DNA from: Methylovulum sp.
Lineage (GTDB): Bacteria; Pseudomonadota; Gammaproteobacteria; Methylococcales; Methylomonadaceae
Direction of reading: 5' to 3'
DNA length: 64,000 bases
Assembly (NCBI GenBank): GCA_028712695.1
Contig: JAQTQZ010000014.1
Span: forward strand, 32,409 to 96,408
Part shown: in pieces, positions 20,301-29,000 of the stretch
Layout: each line of letters begins with the position of its first letter
Numbering within the stretch: the stretch's first letter is position 1
The notes under the pieces: model-generated
Told to the model about the DNA's origin: nothing
Database searches by the model: none
Seen by the model: the letters and a program-made list of their open reading frames with translations, nothing else
Position numbers and translations under genes: made by a program

Positions 20301-23300
20301 CTTGAGGCGCCGACAATAACAATCTTTTCTCAGGTGGATTATCAAAAACCAGATTATGGATACTATCTAACGGATAAAGCCAGTCGAGACCGCCTTGCGT
20401 AATACCAAATGGAATCAGTTGTCCGTTACCAGACACCGAAGTCAAACTATCTTGGCCTAAGGTCAGACTAGAGCTGGCCGTTAGATTAATAGTCCCAAAG
20501 GGTGCTTTTAAAACACCATTCTGATTGATGACCGGCGCTTCAATATTCAATACCCCAGCAGCAGATAAAGGGGTGCTATCAGTATTGTTACCCGAGATAG
20601 TGATCTCTCCGTCCGGATTATTTTTAACTGCAAACGTAAAGTTAGAGAGTGTAGAAGGATAAATTTGGCTAGCATTTAAATTAAGGTTGGCTGCTGTCAC
20701 TAATTCACCAAGGTAATCCCGTTGGCTAGAATTAACCTGTATGCCCACGGCACGTAGATCATGGGCACTATTAAGACTAATCTGATTGAAACCACTCCAC
20801 GTCGATGCTCCACCTAACTCCATCCACTGTGCATTTGCAGTAAATAGCCCGCCACCCTGCTCCGGCCCCCCCGTCACTTCCCTGACTAAGGATGATCCCA
20901 TTCTCAAATAGGGCGTAGTGAGGCTAACTGTCCCTGTAGGCGAATCATTGAGCCCAGCCCATGACACTTTTGCACTATCAATATCAATACGAGCCTTGGT
21001 AGTTAAGTTAACATCACCAAGAAAACGGACTTTATCATTTGATGCAGACAACCGGACATCCGAAAAGTGACCTGCAGCAATCTTATCCGCACTCACTGTC
21101 ATCTGGCCATTTAAATTACCAGGAATTACATCACCAAAATGAGCCTGTCCGTCCAGTATTGTTTGTTCTGCCTGCATGACATTGATCGTCATGGGATTCT
21201 TTGGGAAAGGGGTTACCGGATCAGCCGGCTCATTACGCGCCAACCTGTCAAGCTTCAAGTCAATACGTCCGTCTCGCGTTGTCGCAGAGCCTGCCTTTCC
21301 TTGTAAATTCCCATCCAGCACAGTCCCTTCTGCCGAGGTCAGGCTGATTTTTCCTGCATTCGAACCAACTGTGGTGGGGGCGTAAAGGATACTTGTCGAG
21401 CTACTGTTAGCTACAGGCAAGTCCAGCTCAGCATGCGTCCCTGAAACATCAATCTGTGAACCTTGTTCAAGTACGACATAGCCTCTTGCAGCGTTTAGCG
21501 TTACGTTACCGCCATCTAACACATCACCTGACCGTCTGCCCAACCCATCAACCGGGTTCATCCGCGTTGTGCCTAAAGCTGATAACCGGCCATTTTGACC
21601 AAGCCAGATTGCCTGTGCCGAATTGTACTCAACCCCTGAATCTGCTTGGATAGTCAAATCAATCGAACCGGCAGGGGTGGATATTAAGCCATCAACATAA
21701 ATACCACCTTGTGTTGTAGACAAACTAACCGCCGCTTCTTTATCCCCTAATATCTGGCTATTGGTTTCCAATTTAACATTTCTTACCGAAACCAAATTTA
21801 AATCAACTGGACTGCGTAAATGTTCAGGTAATGTTTCAATGTCAGTCAAATCACTTAATGAATTGCTGCTAGCGTGGTACATGAAATTCTCTTGCAACAC
21901 CCGATTACTAGCCAGTAAATCAAGCGTGGTGTTTTCTTTAACAACCAAGTCATCGAAATTGCTTGTTAAAGTTATTTCACTGAACCCTAATTCGGGAGCA
22001 AAATCAAAATGCCCATCACTAACCCCTAGAACTAGCGGGGCAACACCAGCTTCAGTTGCGCCACTAGCTTCACCAACGACAATCTTGCCACTGCTTAAAC
22101 TTAGGCTGCCTCCCTGAGACAAACCGTAAGCCGCTAGACGTCCATCCAAATGCAACAAAGAAGGAGCACTGCCATTACCAACAGCGGCAAGACTGATACT
22201 CCCGCCTTTACCTTCTGTCAAGTTGGTATCCGTTGCTAACCACGCACCGCCATTTGCTTTTATTGATGAACCTGAATTTAATTGTAGATCACCTGTTGAA
22301 GACAGCTTTACTGCCCCACCATCAATTGCCAATGCTTCGGTAGGGGTAAACCCCAAGCCTTTTTCAAAGTCATTGACCCAACGGCCAGAGACATCAATAG
22401 CCGAACCACTCGCTAATTCCAATTGCCCGGAGTTATCAAGAAAAGCATTGTTTTTACTGGCTAGATTTACTGTGCCCCCTGCCGAATAAACACTGCCACT
22501 GAAAACAATATTACCTGCCTCAATATCTAGTTCACTTGTCGGTGCCATTGAAATTTTCGCATCGCTTGCTACCGACACATTGCCAAATGTCTTGATGCTA
22601 ATCTTTTCCACGCCTGATTTGTTGGTAAAATCGGTGGACAATATCAGATCAACGGGCTGGTTATTGTCGTCTTTAGGAAATGGATCTGTTGATGCAATAT
22701 CAAGTGCGCTTTTTTCTGTTTGAAACACGACCCCTTGCGTAGAATTGAAAATGGCGGCATCGTAATTAAATGAACCGCCAAAGGCGATAGTATCTGAGGT
22801 GCGTTGATAAATGCCTTTTTTGGAACCGGCAATCAGGTCGCCGCTCCATGACAATTGCGGCGCAATAATATTTAAGTTACCGGCATTCTTGCCTTCGATA
22901 TAACCCTGTTCAAAATGACCCAGACTTTTATCATATTGGGCATAAAGCGCTGAAACCGCAGCCGTGTCGACAGTCTTTACAAAACCACTACATTCTTGAA
23001 AGCTACAAACACGCGTCACCCCCCATTTTTCACGAACATCAGCGACCACTCCATAGATTGAAGTGTAATGTTCATTAGGGTTGGCATCGCTAATATCGAC
23101 TAATGTCCCGTAATCGGTGACCAATTGAGTCGTGTTTATGTAGCCATCTTCATATTTTACCGAGCCGCCAGCCACATCCACTGTTGCATTACTATTAACA
23201 ATGACATCGCCGCTAGACGTCAAATTAATATTACCGCCTGTTCCTAACCGCTCACCTATGCTACGTTCAAAACGTGCAACCGCACCGCTAGCATCAATAA

Positions 23301-24693
23301 TCGTCGTGTTTTTACGGACATCCACACGAACGGTTTGTCCTTGCAATACCCCGCCTTTCTGCAAAGGGGAATCACGTAACTCAAAACTTTGCACCGACAC
23401 TTCCACGACATTCCGTTCTATCGGCACGGTCACATTTTGCGTCCCAGAAACATCAATCCGAGAGCCACTTTCCATAATAATACGGCCTTTGCTTCCCGTT
23501 TCGGGAATCAATAAGTCATTGGTCGCAGTGATATCAACAGTGCCACCTGGCGCCACTATAGCTGAGCCTGACGTCAGTTGCGCCGTATTAGCGGAAACTT
23601 CGACATAGGATACCGGCTGTTTTTGCTCATCAATCGCATTGCCGCCTTCCGCGTCAGCCACGATTGTCGTAAGGCTATCTTTCCCAAAGACCACTTTGGA
23701 CTCAGTGCCTAAACCATCACCCGAATCCTTGCGCCGATCCGTTTTGGTAGCAACCAGCAAATTATTCTGCCGCTCACCACCCTCACGCGCTAGAAGGCGA
23801 ATTGAACCATTGACATTGACCGAGGTCGTTGCTGATATCCGTCCATCCTGATTAACAGCAAATCCTGCCAAAGTAACGTTACCCTGGCGCGTCATAACCT
23901 CGCCCATATTAGTTACTTTGCCACCTGAACCCACTTCAACCAACAGTCCTGCAAAAGGGCTATCACTACTGGCGGGTTGCAAATAGACCTTGTCCTTACT
24001 AGCAACCAGAATGATCTGCCCCTGTTTATCAGCAGTTAGCGTGCCCGCATTCGTCACATTAGGTGCAGCCATTATAAGCCGGCCGTTCTCTCCAACATGA
24101 ATTTTTGCACCTGCATCAACCTGAATTGCCGCCGTTGCCGGATCGCTTGCTTTTCCCTGCAATGCGGCAGTTCCTGAGTCATTATCATCAAACGCAGTGA
24201 CAATACCATTTTCAAAAACGGTATCTGATATGTTTAAGGTTGTCGCAACTAAGGTATTGACATCAACAGTCGAATCTTTGCCAAAAACAAACCCATTATT
24301 ATTGTATAAGTAAATTTGGCCATTGGCAGTCACCTTACCAAGAATCCGGCTCGGATCTTCCTGGAATATCCGATTAAGCGCAATAGAAGAACTACTCGGT
24401 TGGTTAAACTGCACCTTATTCTCAGTTCCCACATTAAAACTTTGCCAGTTGAGTATAGCCCTGTCTGTTGTTTGATTGATATTCAGGCTATTGCCAACAA
24501 TTTCGTTAGTGGCATTGCCCGATTTTACAAAATCTTGGGCAGGCACAGGCAGTTCAGCGCAGACAGGCGAAACCGCGCCCATAAAAACGCTACCGGCTAT
24601 CGCCATGCGCACACACGCGGACACTGGTTTTAGCTTAAAACTATCGGTTGTTTTTATGTGCTGAATCATATCTTTCTTATTACCCATCTTCAT
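14353..24693 (-). CDS. Giant filamentous-haemagglutinin-like TpsA exoprotein with DUF3739 C-terminus
   Basis: The 3446-residue product has a long signal region (residues 1-46, ending SPVCA), then the two-partner-secretion domain (about 47-290). Its marks are NWQSFNVGTENKVQFNQP, SSSIALNRI and NNNGFVFGKDSTVDV. The rest is a long right-handed beta-helix made of repeats rich in Gly, Asn, Ser and Leu. The C-terminal 300 residues have the DUF3739 signature (DIMIWSSEGNIDAGRGAKS) and end in MGYGDG and a lysine-rich tail. There is no VENN motif or toxin-like C-terminus, so it is an adhesin or scaffold type rather than a CdiA effector. The ATG at 24693 has AGG at 2 bases; the ATG at 24687 has better spacing. 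The tpsB transporter gene lies 180 bases upstream. Confidence 0.92.
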   Translation of the reverse strand: MKMGNKKDMIQHIKTTDSFKLKPVSACVRMAIAGSVFMGAVSPVCAELPVPAQDFVKSGNATNEIVGNSLNINQTTDRAILNWQSFNVGTENKVQFNQPSSSSIALNRIFQEDPSRILGKVTANGQIYLYNNNGFVFGKDSTVDVNTLVATTLNISDTVFENGIVTAFDDNDSGTAALQGKASDPATAAIQVDAGAKIHVGENGRLIMAAPNVTNAGTLTADKQGQIILVASKDKVYLQPASSDSPFAGLLVEVGSGGKVTNMGEVMTRQGNVTLAGFAVNQDGRISATTSVNVNGSIRLLAREGGERQNNLLVATKTDRRKDSGDGLGTESKVVFGKDSLTTIVADAEGGNAIDEQKQPVSYVEVSANTAQLTSGSAIVAPGGTVDITATNDLLIPETGSKGRIIMESGSRIDVSGTQNVTVPIERNVVEVSVQSFELRDSPLQKGGVLQGQTVRVDVRKNTTIIDASGAVARFERSIGERLGTGGNINLTSSGDVIVNSNATVDVAGGSVKYEDGYINTTQLVTDYGTLVDISDANPNEHYTSIYGVVADVREKWGVTRVCSFQECSGFVKTVDTAAVSALYAQYDKSLGHFEQGYIEGKNAGNLNIIAPQLSWSGDLIAGSKKGIYQRTSDTIAFGGSFNYDAAIFNSTQGVVFQTEKSALDIASTDPFPKDDNNQPVDLILSTDFTNKSGVEKISIKTFGNVSVASDAKISMAPTSELDIEAGNIVFSGSVYSAGGTVNLASKNNAFLDNSGQLELASGSAIDVSGRWVNDFEKGLGFTPTEALAIDGGAVKLSSTGDLQLNSGSSIKANGGAWLATDTNLTEGKGGSISLAAVGNGSAPSLLHLDGRLAAYGLSQGGSLSLSSGKIVVGEASGATEAGVAPLVLGVSDGHFDFAPELGFSEITLTSNFDDLVVKENTTLDLLASNRVLQENFMYHASSNSLSDLTDIETLPEHLRSPVDLNLVSVRNVKLETNSQILGDKEAAVSLSTTQGGIYVDGLISTPAGSIDLTIQADSGVEYNSAQAIWLGQNGRLSALGTTRMNPVDGLGRRSGDVLDGGNVTLNAARGYVVLEQGSQIDVSGTHAELDLPVANSSSTSILYAPTTVGSNAGKISLTSAEGTVLDGNLQGKAGSATTRDGRIDLKLDRLARNEPADPVTPFPKNPMTINVMQAEQTILDGQAHFGDVIPGNLNGQMTVSADKIAAGHFSDVRLSASNDKVRFLGDVNLTTKARIDIDSAKVSWAGLNDSPTGTVSLTTPYLRMGSSLVREVTGGPEQGGGLFTANAQWMELGGASTWSGFNQISLNSAHDLRAVGIQVNSSQRDYLGELVTAANLNLNASQIYPSTLSNFTFAVKNNPDGEITISGNNTDSTPLSAAGVLNIEAPVINQNGVLKAPFGTINLTASSSLTLGQDSLTSVSGNGQLIPFGITQGGLDWLYPLDSIHNLVFDNPPEKRLLLSAPQVSLAKGSVVDLSGGGDLLAYEFLPGAGGSYDYLATDSPSYQGGFAVVPTLGSSIAPFDHLQSTGFNYAVGSSVYLSGTADLPAGTYTILPARYALLPGAFLVTPQANTQDQITTTYTKDNLPIVAGYQTQAGTSIKDARQSGFLIESGADIRKHSEYSEQTANSFYAQRAIDKEINAPILPKDSGQITLSAKDKLILNGQFKTSSKDGRGARMDIAANRLKIVKTLSATPPAGVLEITASSLSDLHVDSLLLGGTRTNDIVTGATDLAVKASYVVFDTDAKLKVTDLIATATEQVKVKSGASLIASGQVKTGDSAFNIIGDGALLRISGDKQVVLHRTLAPGKTGELLVEQGATIGASESMLLDASKSTILTGDIVMDGGSLNLSANAINIGEVGGLSGDALNLSNQKLINLAVNELVLNSRDTINFYGDVGQTASNGDLEALKFDNLVMNAAGFLGFGDAKQLVKLQVNNLQLQNTLGLVATNQGSGLGQLDIQASNYVQGNGSFSVNGFNAMNLNVTEGLTGEGAAELKIGADLNVSAGYVTVNGGDKFSIDASGHHVQMEGNNSTANPISANFGGTMDIAANAINFNARALLPSGTMNLHALKGDVQVGAKADIDLAGRADVFADTVDYTPGGIFSAVADKGKIVLAEGSKLNLSTGGGDAKGGQLILKTPQQSVELLGEISATAGRAVFDVADFSPNAGFDDLMNALTTAKVTDEIYLRARETDIVQGAGGNVQANLLTLVADNGNIDIAGTLSADAADKGGSIKVYAGDKVSLENGGGVTAKGIGGTAKGGDVTLSSVDADADGKSGIDLRAGSLIDVAGATEKSGGTVVLRALRTDTNKDGVDDSVKVEPIAGAVRGYAQSAAIFDGNGKLTARGYSNFYVEGVKKYTDFAVSGEINAVDIAKIKQDTTTYMQQAAIKSIDKNAQLRAGIDVSYNGDLALKSKWDFVDWRYGNSNTLLSSPGMLTIKASGALVLEKSISDGFKNGSIANLPVNDLMQTDGSWSYQLTAGADLTNADPMATDTANNLTIGSGVTVRTGTGNIALASGGDVVFTDKSSTVYSAGRAEDTNRYGTLSDTEVGFLFYSEYPVDGGNLTIQAGHDIKGAVNNTAFISSWLLRRGNWTNGSSHNLEFPTSWGIALSSPSVPSNAAYGTPSFQQNVGSFGGGKVSISASNNINDLSVMMPTTGKQIGDKDLTKNTLFNYINNKVQIQGGGEMQVTAGGDIAGGAYYLGKGNAQITAGREITGGSQFTNGPQLVMGDSKLALNATNGISISAVSDAMIINNGDTNFFSYTDSSGVSLKSLAGDVHLGADTSVIGGTKILGLEGSQDSLSKVYPASLQATAFSGSVLLDDKVTLFPSATATLNVLAKQNISSTVDSLQLSMSDADRSFLPSAEFAAARNALNAAESVLNPFGVSTIVHANTPIHSDDAEPVRIVTQEGDIASIQLNFPKKAVVQSGRDLSNATVQIQQINDTDVSSISAARDIIYTSNRSSDGSLGGNINKLEIAGPGNVLVKSGRNIDFGASGGLSTIGNTLNENLANSGANLTVLTGLNSSHPDYEGLLNLDPYIVKYAENYTKFQEVITGFMRTRTGNTALTEKTALEQFKALGAADYASIQPQLDALVSTKYTDTFNQITGLITGFVQRYTGDLTITEADALKLFAKMTPNQYISIEPQLNTLNDQLLFSELKETGAASAANPTLGNERGFAAIDLLYPGTDWKGDLSLFFSKIQTLGGGNIDLLVPGGQINAGLAVAFTGSKDASELGIVAQDKGNINAFVRNDFIVNQSRVFALNTGDIMIWSSEGNIDAGRGAKSALAVPPPIISVDKNGNLTIKIPTIVSGSGIRTGAPAGSQPGNVALFAPKGVVNAGEAGIAGTNVTISATAVLGANNIQVGGISSGVPAASTGSLAAGLTGVSNLTASVSQVAQASVDASSNGKDSATNKNMKLGTLSVEIMGYGDGSSGKDENKKKDNPKSSS

Positions 24694-24873
24694 CGCCTAC
24701 TTGCAATAAAATTTAATGCGTTTGTTTATGTAACAATCCGTTTTTGGCCGTTTGCCCATCAGTCTTTTCTATGAAGTTTGGATGCCATAATCTAATCCAG
24801 CCAATTCAAAATCAAAATGCCAGAAGATTTTAATTGAGCCTATTAGGCTATATCACAGCCATTCTGTTGAAGT

Positions 24874-26502
24874 TTAAAATTCCGTTGCGACATTAAAATG
24901 TAACTTCGGATCACCTGCGCTAACAGGTCCCAGGCTAATTAATGGGAAACCTAAATCTAAGACACCAGACAGATATTTCCACATTTGAAAGCGCATTCCG
25001 AAACCCGTGCTTGCCAAATTGTAAACACTAGGATTTCCAAGCAACGCATCCTGTATCCATCCTTTACCACCATCAACAAAAACAATAGCTTGTAATTTGT
25101 TTATATAATCTAGGTTACTAGAAGCCAAGCGTGGCGATGAACGTAACTCCAAAGATCCTATCAAGCCACTATCGGCCAAGGCCTGCGTCTCAAAATAGCC
25201 ACGTATGCTTTGCATACCGCCGAGTGAAAATTGCTCGTTACTAATCAACGGTGAACTGGCGACTTGGCCAGAAACACGGGTGGCCAATTCCATAGCCCAA
25301 GGCAGGTCATAGTTAAAATTAATGCCTGAGGTTAAATACATATAATCTGCACGAGCGTTTATACGTTTATTTTCAAAATCTTGCTGACTATTACCCAAAC
25401 CACGGACTGAAAAATTAACTCCCAGATTAAAGGCAGTAAACGATTCCTTACCTCTTAGTGAAGAACTGTACTGCATCATAAACGGCAAATAGCTAATAGG
25501 CGTTTTGATGGTATCTGAACCTATCAGGTTAAGGTTTTCCTTAAAACTCTTATAATCAACACCCATAGTGAAACTATGAAAATAGTTATCAAGGCCAGGT
25601 AATGGCTTTATTAATCTGGCTCCGTAAATTTCACCAATACCGATAACTGACAACGCTCCGGCACTTGCTACCTGGGCATTTGAGGATGAACTGACCGCAT
25701 AAAGTGCAACCTTAGCATCAGTGTCCAGCAAAGGCATCGCATAAGTACCCGCCCAAACGTCAACTTCTTCATTATTTTCAGGCGAAACTTGATACATGAC
25801 CGACGCACTATGTAGCTTTTGCCACAAATTGTCATAGTGCAATGTTGACACCAGCCGCAAACGGCTCGTCGAAGAGGTGTTACGTCCGTTCAGCTCGATC
25901 CGTCCGTGCAACGGCAGTTCATCTTTTACTTTTAGGTCGACTTCTAAAGTCCCCGGCGTGTCCCCCGCACGTAAAATTGGGGTTATTTTGCGGTCAGGAC
26001 TTTTATCGCTCAATGCGGCAAGCTGCTTTTGCATAACCGGCAAATTGGGCACATTACCTTCCGCCAACTCTGGCACGCCGGCTTTTATGCTACCTAATGA
26101 GAAATAACGGGAATCTTTAACACGTAACCGAGAAACCTTACCTTCAACAACTTGTAAATACACAACGCCATTTTTGACATTTTGTTCCGGAATATCAACA
26201 GCTACTGTTTGATAGCCTTTTTTGCGGTACACATCTTCCAAGGCATTTCGGGCATTCTCCACGGTGTCGATATCCTTTTTTGGCCCCAAAAATTGGTACA
26301 CCGTGCGTTCCAGCTCTTTTTTCTCAAGCAGCGTATTACCCTTCACCCGCAATTCCAGAAGATCAAATTTCGCTTCGGACGGGGTGGGGGTGGTAGCCTC
26401 TTCGGTCTCAGCCGCAACGACAAAACTTGAATACCCTCCTAAAATAAGGCATAAAGCCGCCGATTTTAACACGACGTTCCGATTGGTCCTATTTATCCGC
26501 AT
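24874..26502 (-). CDS. TpsB outer-membrane transporter (ShlB/FhaC/HecB family)
   Basis: The 542-residue product has a signal peptide (about residues 1-31) and two POTRA domains (about 45-120 and 125-195; LELRVKGNTLLEKKELE, VVYLQVVEGKVSRLRV). A 16-strand beta-barrel fills the remainder. The conserved GGMQSIRGYFETQA is the lid-loop 6 motif with the R-G-Y/F triplet, and FVDGGKGW is a late barrel strand. The protein ends in a terminal Phe (FNVATEF). TpsB recognises the TPS domain and moves the exoprotein across the outer membrane. It lies 180 bases upstream of its substrate gene, the expected tpsB-tpsA order. The length matches the family. Confidence 0.93.
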   Translation of the reverse strand: MRINRTNRNVVLKSAALCLILGGYSSFVVAAETEEATTPTPSEAKFDLLELRVKGNTLLEKKELERTVYQFLGPKKDIDTVENARNALEDVYRKKGYQTVAVDIPEQNVKNGVVYLQVVEGKVSRLRVKDSRYFSLGSIKAGVPELAEGNVPNLPVMQKQLAALSDKSPDRKITPILRAGDTPGTLEVDLKVKDELPLHGRIELNGRNTSSTSRLRLVSTLHYDNLWQKLHSASVMYQVSPENNEEVDVWAGTYAMPLLDTDAKVALYAVSSSSNAQVASAGALSVIGIGEIYGARLIKPLPGLDNYFHSFTMGVDYKSFKENLNLIGSDTIKTPISYLPFMMQYSSSLRGKESFTAFNLGVNFSVRGLGNSQQDFENKRINARADYMYLTSGINFNYDLPWAMELATRVSGQVASSPLISNEQFSLGGMQSIRGYFETQALADSGLIGSLELRSSPRLASSNLDYINKLQAIVFVDGGKGWIQDALLGNPSVYNLASTGFGMRFQMWKYLSGVLDLGFPLISLGPVSAGDPKLHFNVATEF

Positions 26503-26851
26503 GTTTTTACTTAACTAAAATATTGAATATATCGATTTTTATAATCGCTGACTTTAAATGTAGCGACGAACAAACTCGCCAGTATTATCACTATGAGGCC
26601 GCACTTAACGCATAAGCCTCCAGACTATTCCAATGCGTTCCACTAGAAGTCCGGGGAAGACAGCCCAGTTTTTACCAACAGCCCTAAAGTTAATAAATAC
26701 CAATAAAAACTAATTTATTATTATTTATTAACCTCACGAACACATCATAACCAACTGATTTAATAAACAAAAACATATTAATCAAAAACCACACCCTTCA
26801 ATTGTGCAACATCTTACAGTATTTTTAAAAATACCATCCATCCTAAATGCA

Positions 26852-26890
26852 CCAAGCCAATTGTCCGAAAACAATTGGCTTGGTTACTTT
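26852..26890 (-). terminator. Strong hairpin after the PBP-like gene
   Basis: CCAAGCCAATTGT (26852-26864) pairs perfectly with ACAATTGGCTTGG (26871-26883) with a 6-base loop. It lies about 40 bases after the stop of the PBP-like gene. The T-rich flank (TTACTTTTT) is on the plus-strand side, so termination of the minus-strand gene depends mainly on the stem. Confidence 0.65.
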
Positions 26891-26923
26891 TTATAGCAAT
26901 CCCTTACTAATCAAACTAAGTTA

Positions 26924-28501
26924 TTAGTTCAATTGCATACCAGAAGTGGCACTTGGTTTATAAATGACTGGCGCACGGCAAGCATTCGGACTTGCGTTTG
27001 CTGTACCATGGCTCAATGGATTAACGGGTTTAGAATTAACTACGTTTCCGTTATTAGTTGGTACAAATGATTGTGGCACTGCCAAAAAGCCAGATTGTCC
27101 CCAAGAGTGCTTCGCTGCAGCGTTAGTCACACCCATAACTGACGGGTTACCGGCTTCTTTAATAATTTCATCAACAATTGTCTTTTCGCTTTGGTCGAAC
27201 ACATGTGATTTATTATATTGGAATGTCAATTCAACCCAATCTTTATACTTACCGCTAACAATATTGGTTAAAGTAGGTGCTACGCCGTCGATTTTAATGA
27301 AGCGCCAGTCACTGCTTCTATTGGCATTTTGTTCTGTGCCTTGGATACCAATTGCCCAACGGAAACCGTAAATGTTGTTGAATGAAGTGCCTACTGAATT
27401 GCTACCCTGATCCAATTCTGACAAACATTCTGACATTGACCCAGATGAAGGCATGGCATGGACTTGCGCTTGGTTAATCGCTTCTGGCAGCAATCCCGTA
27501 TCGGTAGCAGGTTTTGTTGCCACGTTGTTGCAAGGATAACCAAGGAATTTTGCACCCAGCTGTGCTTGTGTACCTGAACCACTTACTCTACGGCAAATAT
27601 GGATTGTGGAATTATCCGCTTTATTAGCAGCAGAAGTATTAGAAAACAAATTATTGCTAGAACCCAGCTTTAACTGTGTCCAAGCGCTAAAATCCCCTGC
27701 GAAAATACTTGCAATTTGCGCTGAATCCAAACTTGGCATACAAGCACTAGACTCTGCTTGTGCTGAAGTGTAACCGGCATTTTTAGGATTACATGTAGAC
27801 TTTACGCCAAACTGCGCTTCTTGCAGCGCATTACGCAAATGTGTTGAAACGGCAACACCAAATGCTTGGGCTGCCGCAGATTTGATTGTCAATTTAGCCA
27901 CATCTGAGCTAGTGATTTGCGCAAAACCTGCTGGTGTGTTATCTCCTTTGAACTGCTGAGGATCCACATCTGAAATACCGAAATCAGGAATATTTGTATT
28001 TTCATTGGCACCTGATGTGTAAGAACAGGTTAGAACGGACAAACCGCCACTAACAACAGGTTTGGAGCAATTAGCCGCATTATCAACTTTCAAAAACTCG
28101 ATGGCTGATTCAGCAACAACTGGACTTACACCTTGGGCAGAACCACCCGCATTACGTTTGTAAACCAACAAGTTAGCTTTACCCGCAGCCAAGCCTGTTA
28201 ATGTAGGATTGTTTGGATTAAGTACGCACAAGTAAGCATTTTGGTCTTTACCGTTGCCGTTGTCGCCAAATTTATAAATTGTCTTTGTTGAATCGCACAA
28301 TTTGTTGGTTGACGGCACCTTAGAACTGGTCAACAACTGCTCAATGAATGATTGTGCAGCCGATGAACCTGACAAATAAACTTCATAAGTGTCTGCTGGG
28401 GTAATAACTGGTTTGCCATCAACATCTACGGTGATTGTTGCATTTGCAACACCGCCAAATAACGCAGCTGTAACAGCCACACCTAAAACTAATTTTTTCA
28501 T
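26924..28501 (-). CDS. Secreted PBP-like (PstS-fold-like) protein upstream of the TPS locus
   Basis: The 525-residue product has a signal peptide (MKKLVLGVAVTAALFGGVANA) and an excellent GAGAGGAAAG ribosome-binding site. Early in the mature part is YEVYLSGSSAAQSFIEQLL, which resembles the phosphate-binding GSS/A loop of periplasmic phosphate-binding proteins. Later parts (FGISDVDPQQF, KAAAQAFGVAVS) also recall solute-binding proteins. Several cysteines (CNPKNAGY, ACMPSL, CRRVSG, PCNN) suggest disulfide bonds in an exported protein. No ABC permease or ATPase gene lies nearby, so it is not obviously part of an importer. It is the first gene of the minus-strand envelope block, separated from tpsB by a hairpin and 420 bases. 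Confidence 0.65.
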   Translation of the reverse strand: MKKLVLGVAVTAALFGGVANATITVDVDGKPVITPADTYEVYLSGSSAAQSFIEQLLTSSKVPSTNKLCDSTKTIYKFGDNGNGKDQNAYLCVLNPNNPTLTGLAAGKANLLVYKRNAGGSAQGVSPVVAESAIEFLKVDNAANCSKPVVSGGLSVLTCSYTSGANENTNIPDFGISDVDPQQFKGDNTPAGFAQITSSDVAKLTIKSAAAQAFGVAVSTHLRNALQEAQFGVKSTCNPKNAGYTSAQAESSACMPSLDSAQIASIFAGDFSAWTQLKLGSSNNLFSNTSAANKADNSTIHICRRVSGSGTQAQLGAKFLGYPCNNVATKPATDTGLLPEAINQAQVHAMPSSGSMSECLSELDQGSNSVGTSFNNIYGFRWAIGIQGTEQNANRSSDWRFIKIDGVAPTLTNIVSGKYKDWVELTFQYNKSHVFDQSEKTIVDEIIKEAGNPSVMGVTNAAAKHSWGQSGFLAVPQSFVPTNNGNVVNSKPVNPLSHGTANASPNACRAPVIYKPSATSGMQLN

Positions 28502-29000
28502 GACTTTCCTCTCGGTTTGATTAAAAATAACACACTAGCAACTCTGTAAAACCTTGCCTGTTTATGAATACAGGCACAGAAAATGCGCATGTGATCTACA
28601 ATTATAGGGAACAGAGCTGTCTTATTAAGCTAGGGGATAAGGTGGCTACTCAATAAAAAACCAACTTATAAATAACCTCAACTTTGCGCACCTTAAATTA
28701 GCTGGATACACTTGCACTCCCTGTCTTCAGTAACAGGCCATCAAACACGTATCCAAGCTTTAAAACTCAGATAATTACTGTTCAATTCTCGGCTTGCCAC
28801 CTTAACTGGGCATCATTCTTTCATATTTCACCTACCCAAATAATGACAGATTGATTAAAGTTTTATGTAATGTAATACAAATGTATTACAGCTTTGTGAC
28901 ATTGCCTTGCCTACAAACCGTAGTATTTATGTAACATTTATCTTTTATCTTATTAGGCTAAACTTCCGTATCACTTAACACGCCTAAAAGGAACTAAGAA
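28502..29000. other. Divergent intergenic region of about 500 bases
   Basis: It holds the promoter of the PBP-like gene (leftward) and of the ribbon-helix-helix gene (rightward), and a palindrome at 28871-28890. I see no coding frame with a recognisable product. Confidence 0.5.
28871..28890. promoter_or_regulatory. Palindromic operator candidate
   Basis: TGTAATACA (28871-28879) and TGTATTACA (28882-28890) are exact reverse complements around AA. It lies 110 bases upstream of the ribbon-helix-helix gene, which could bind it (inference). Confidence 0.5.

Noticed and set aside
14600..24660. Long plus-strand frames opposite the tpsA gene
   Set aside because: They are shadows of the repetitive tpsA sequence and lack ribosome-binding sites and family motifs.
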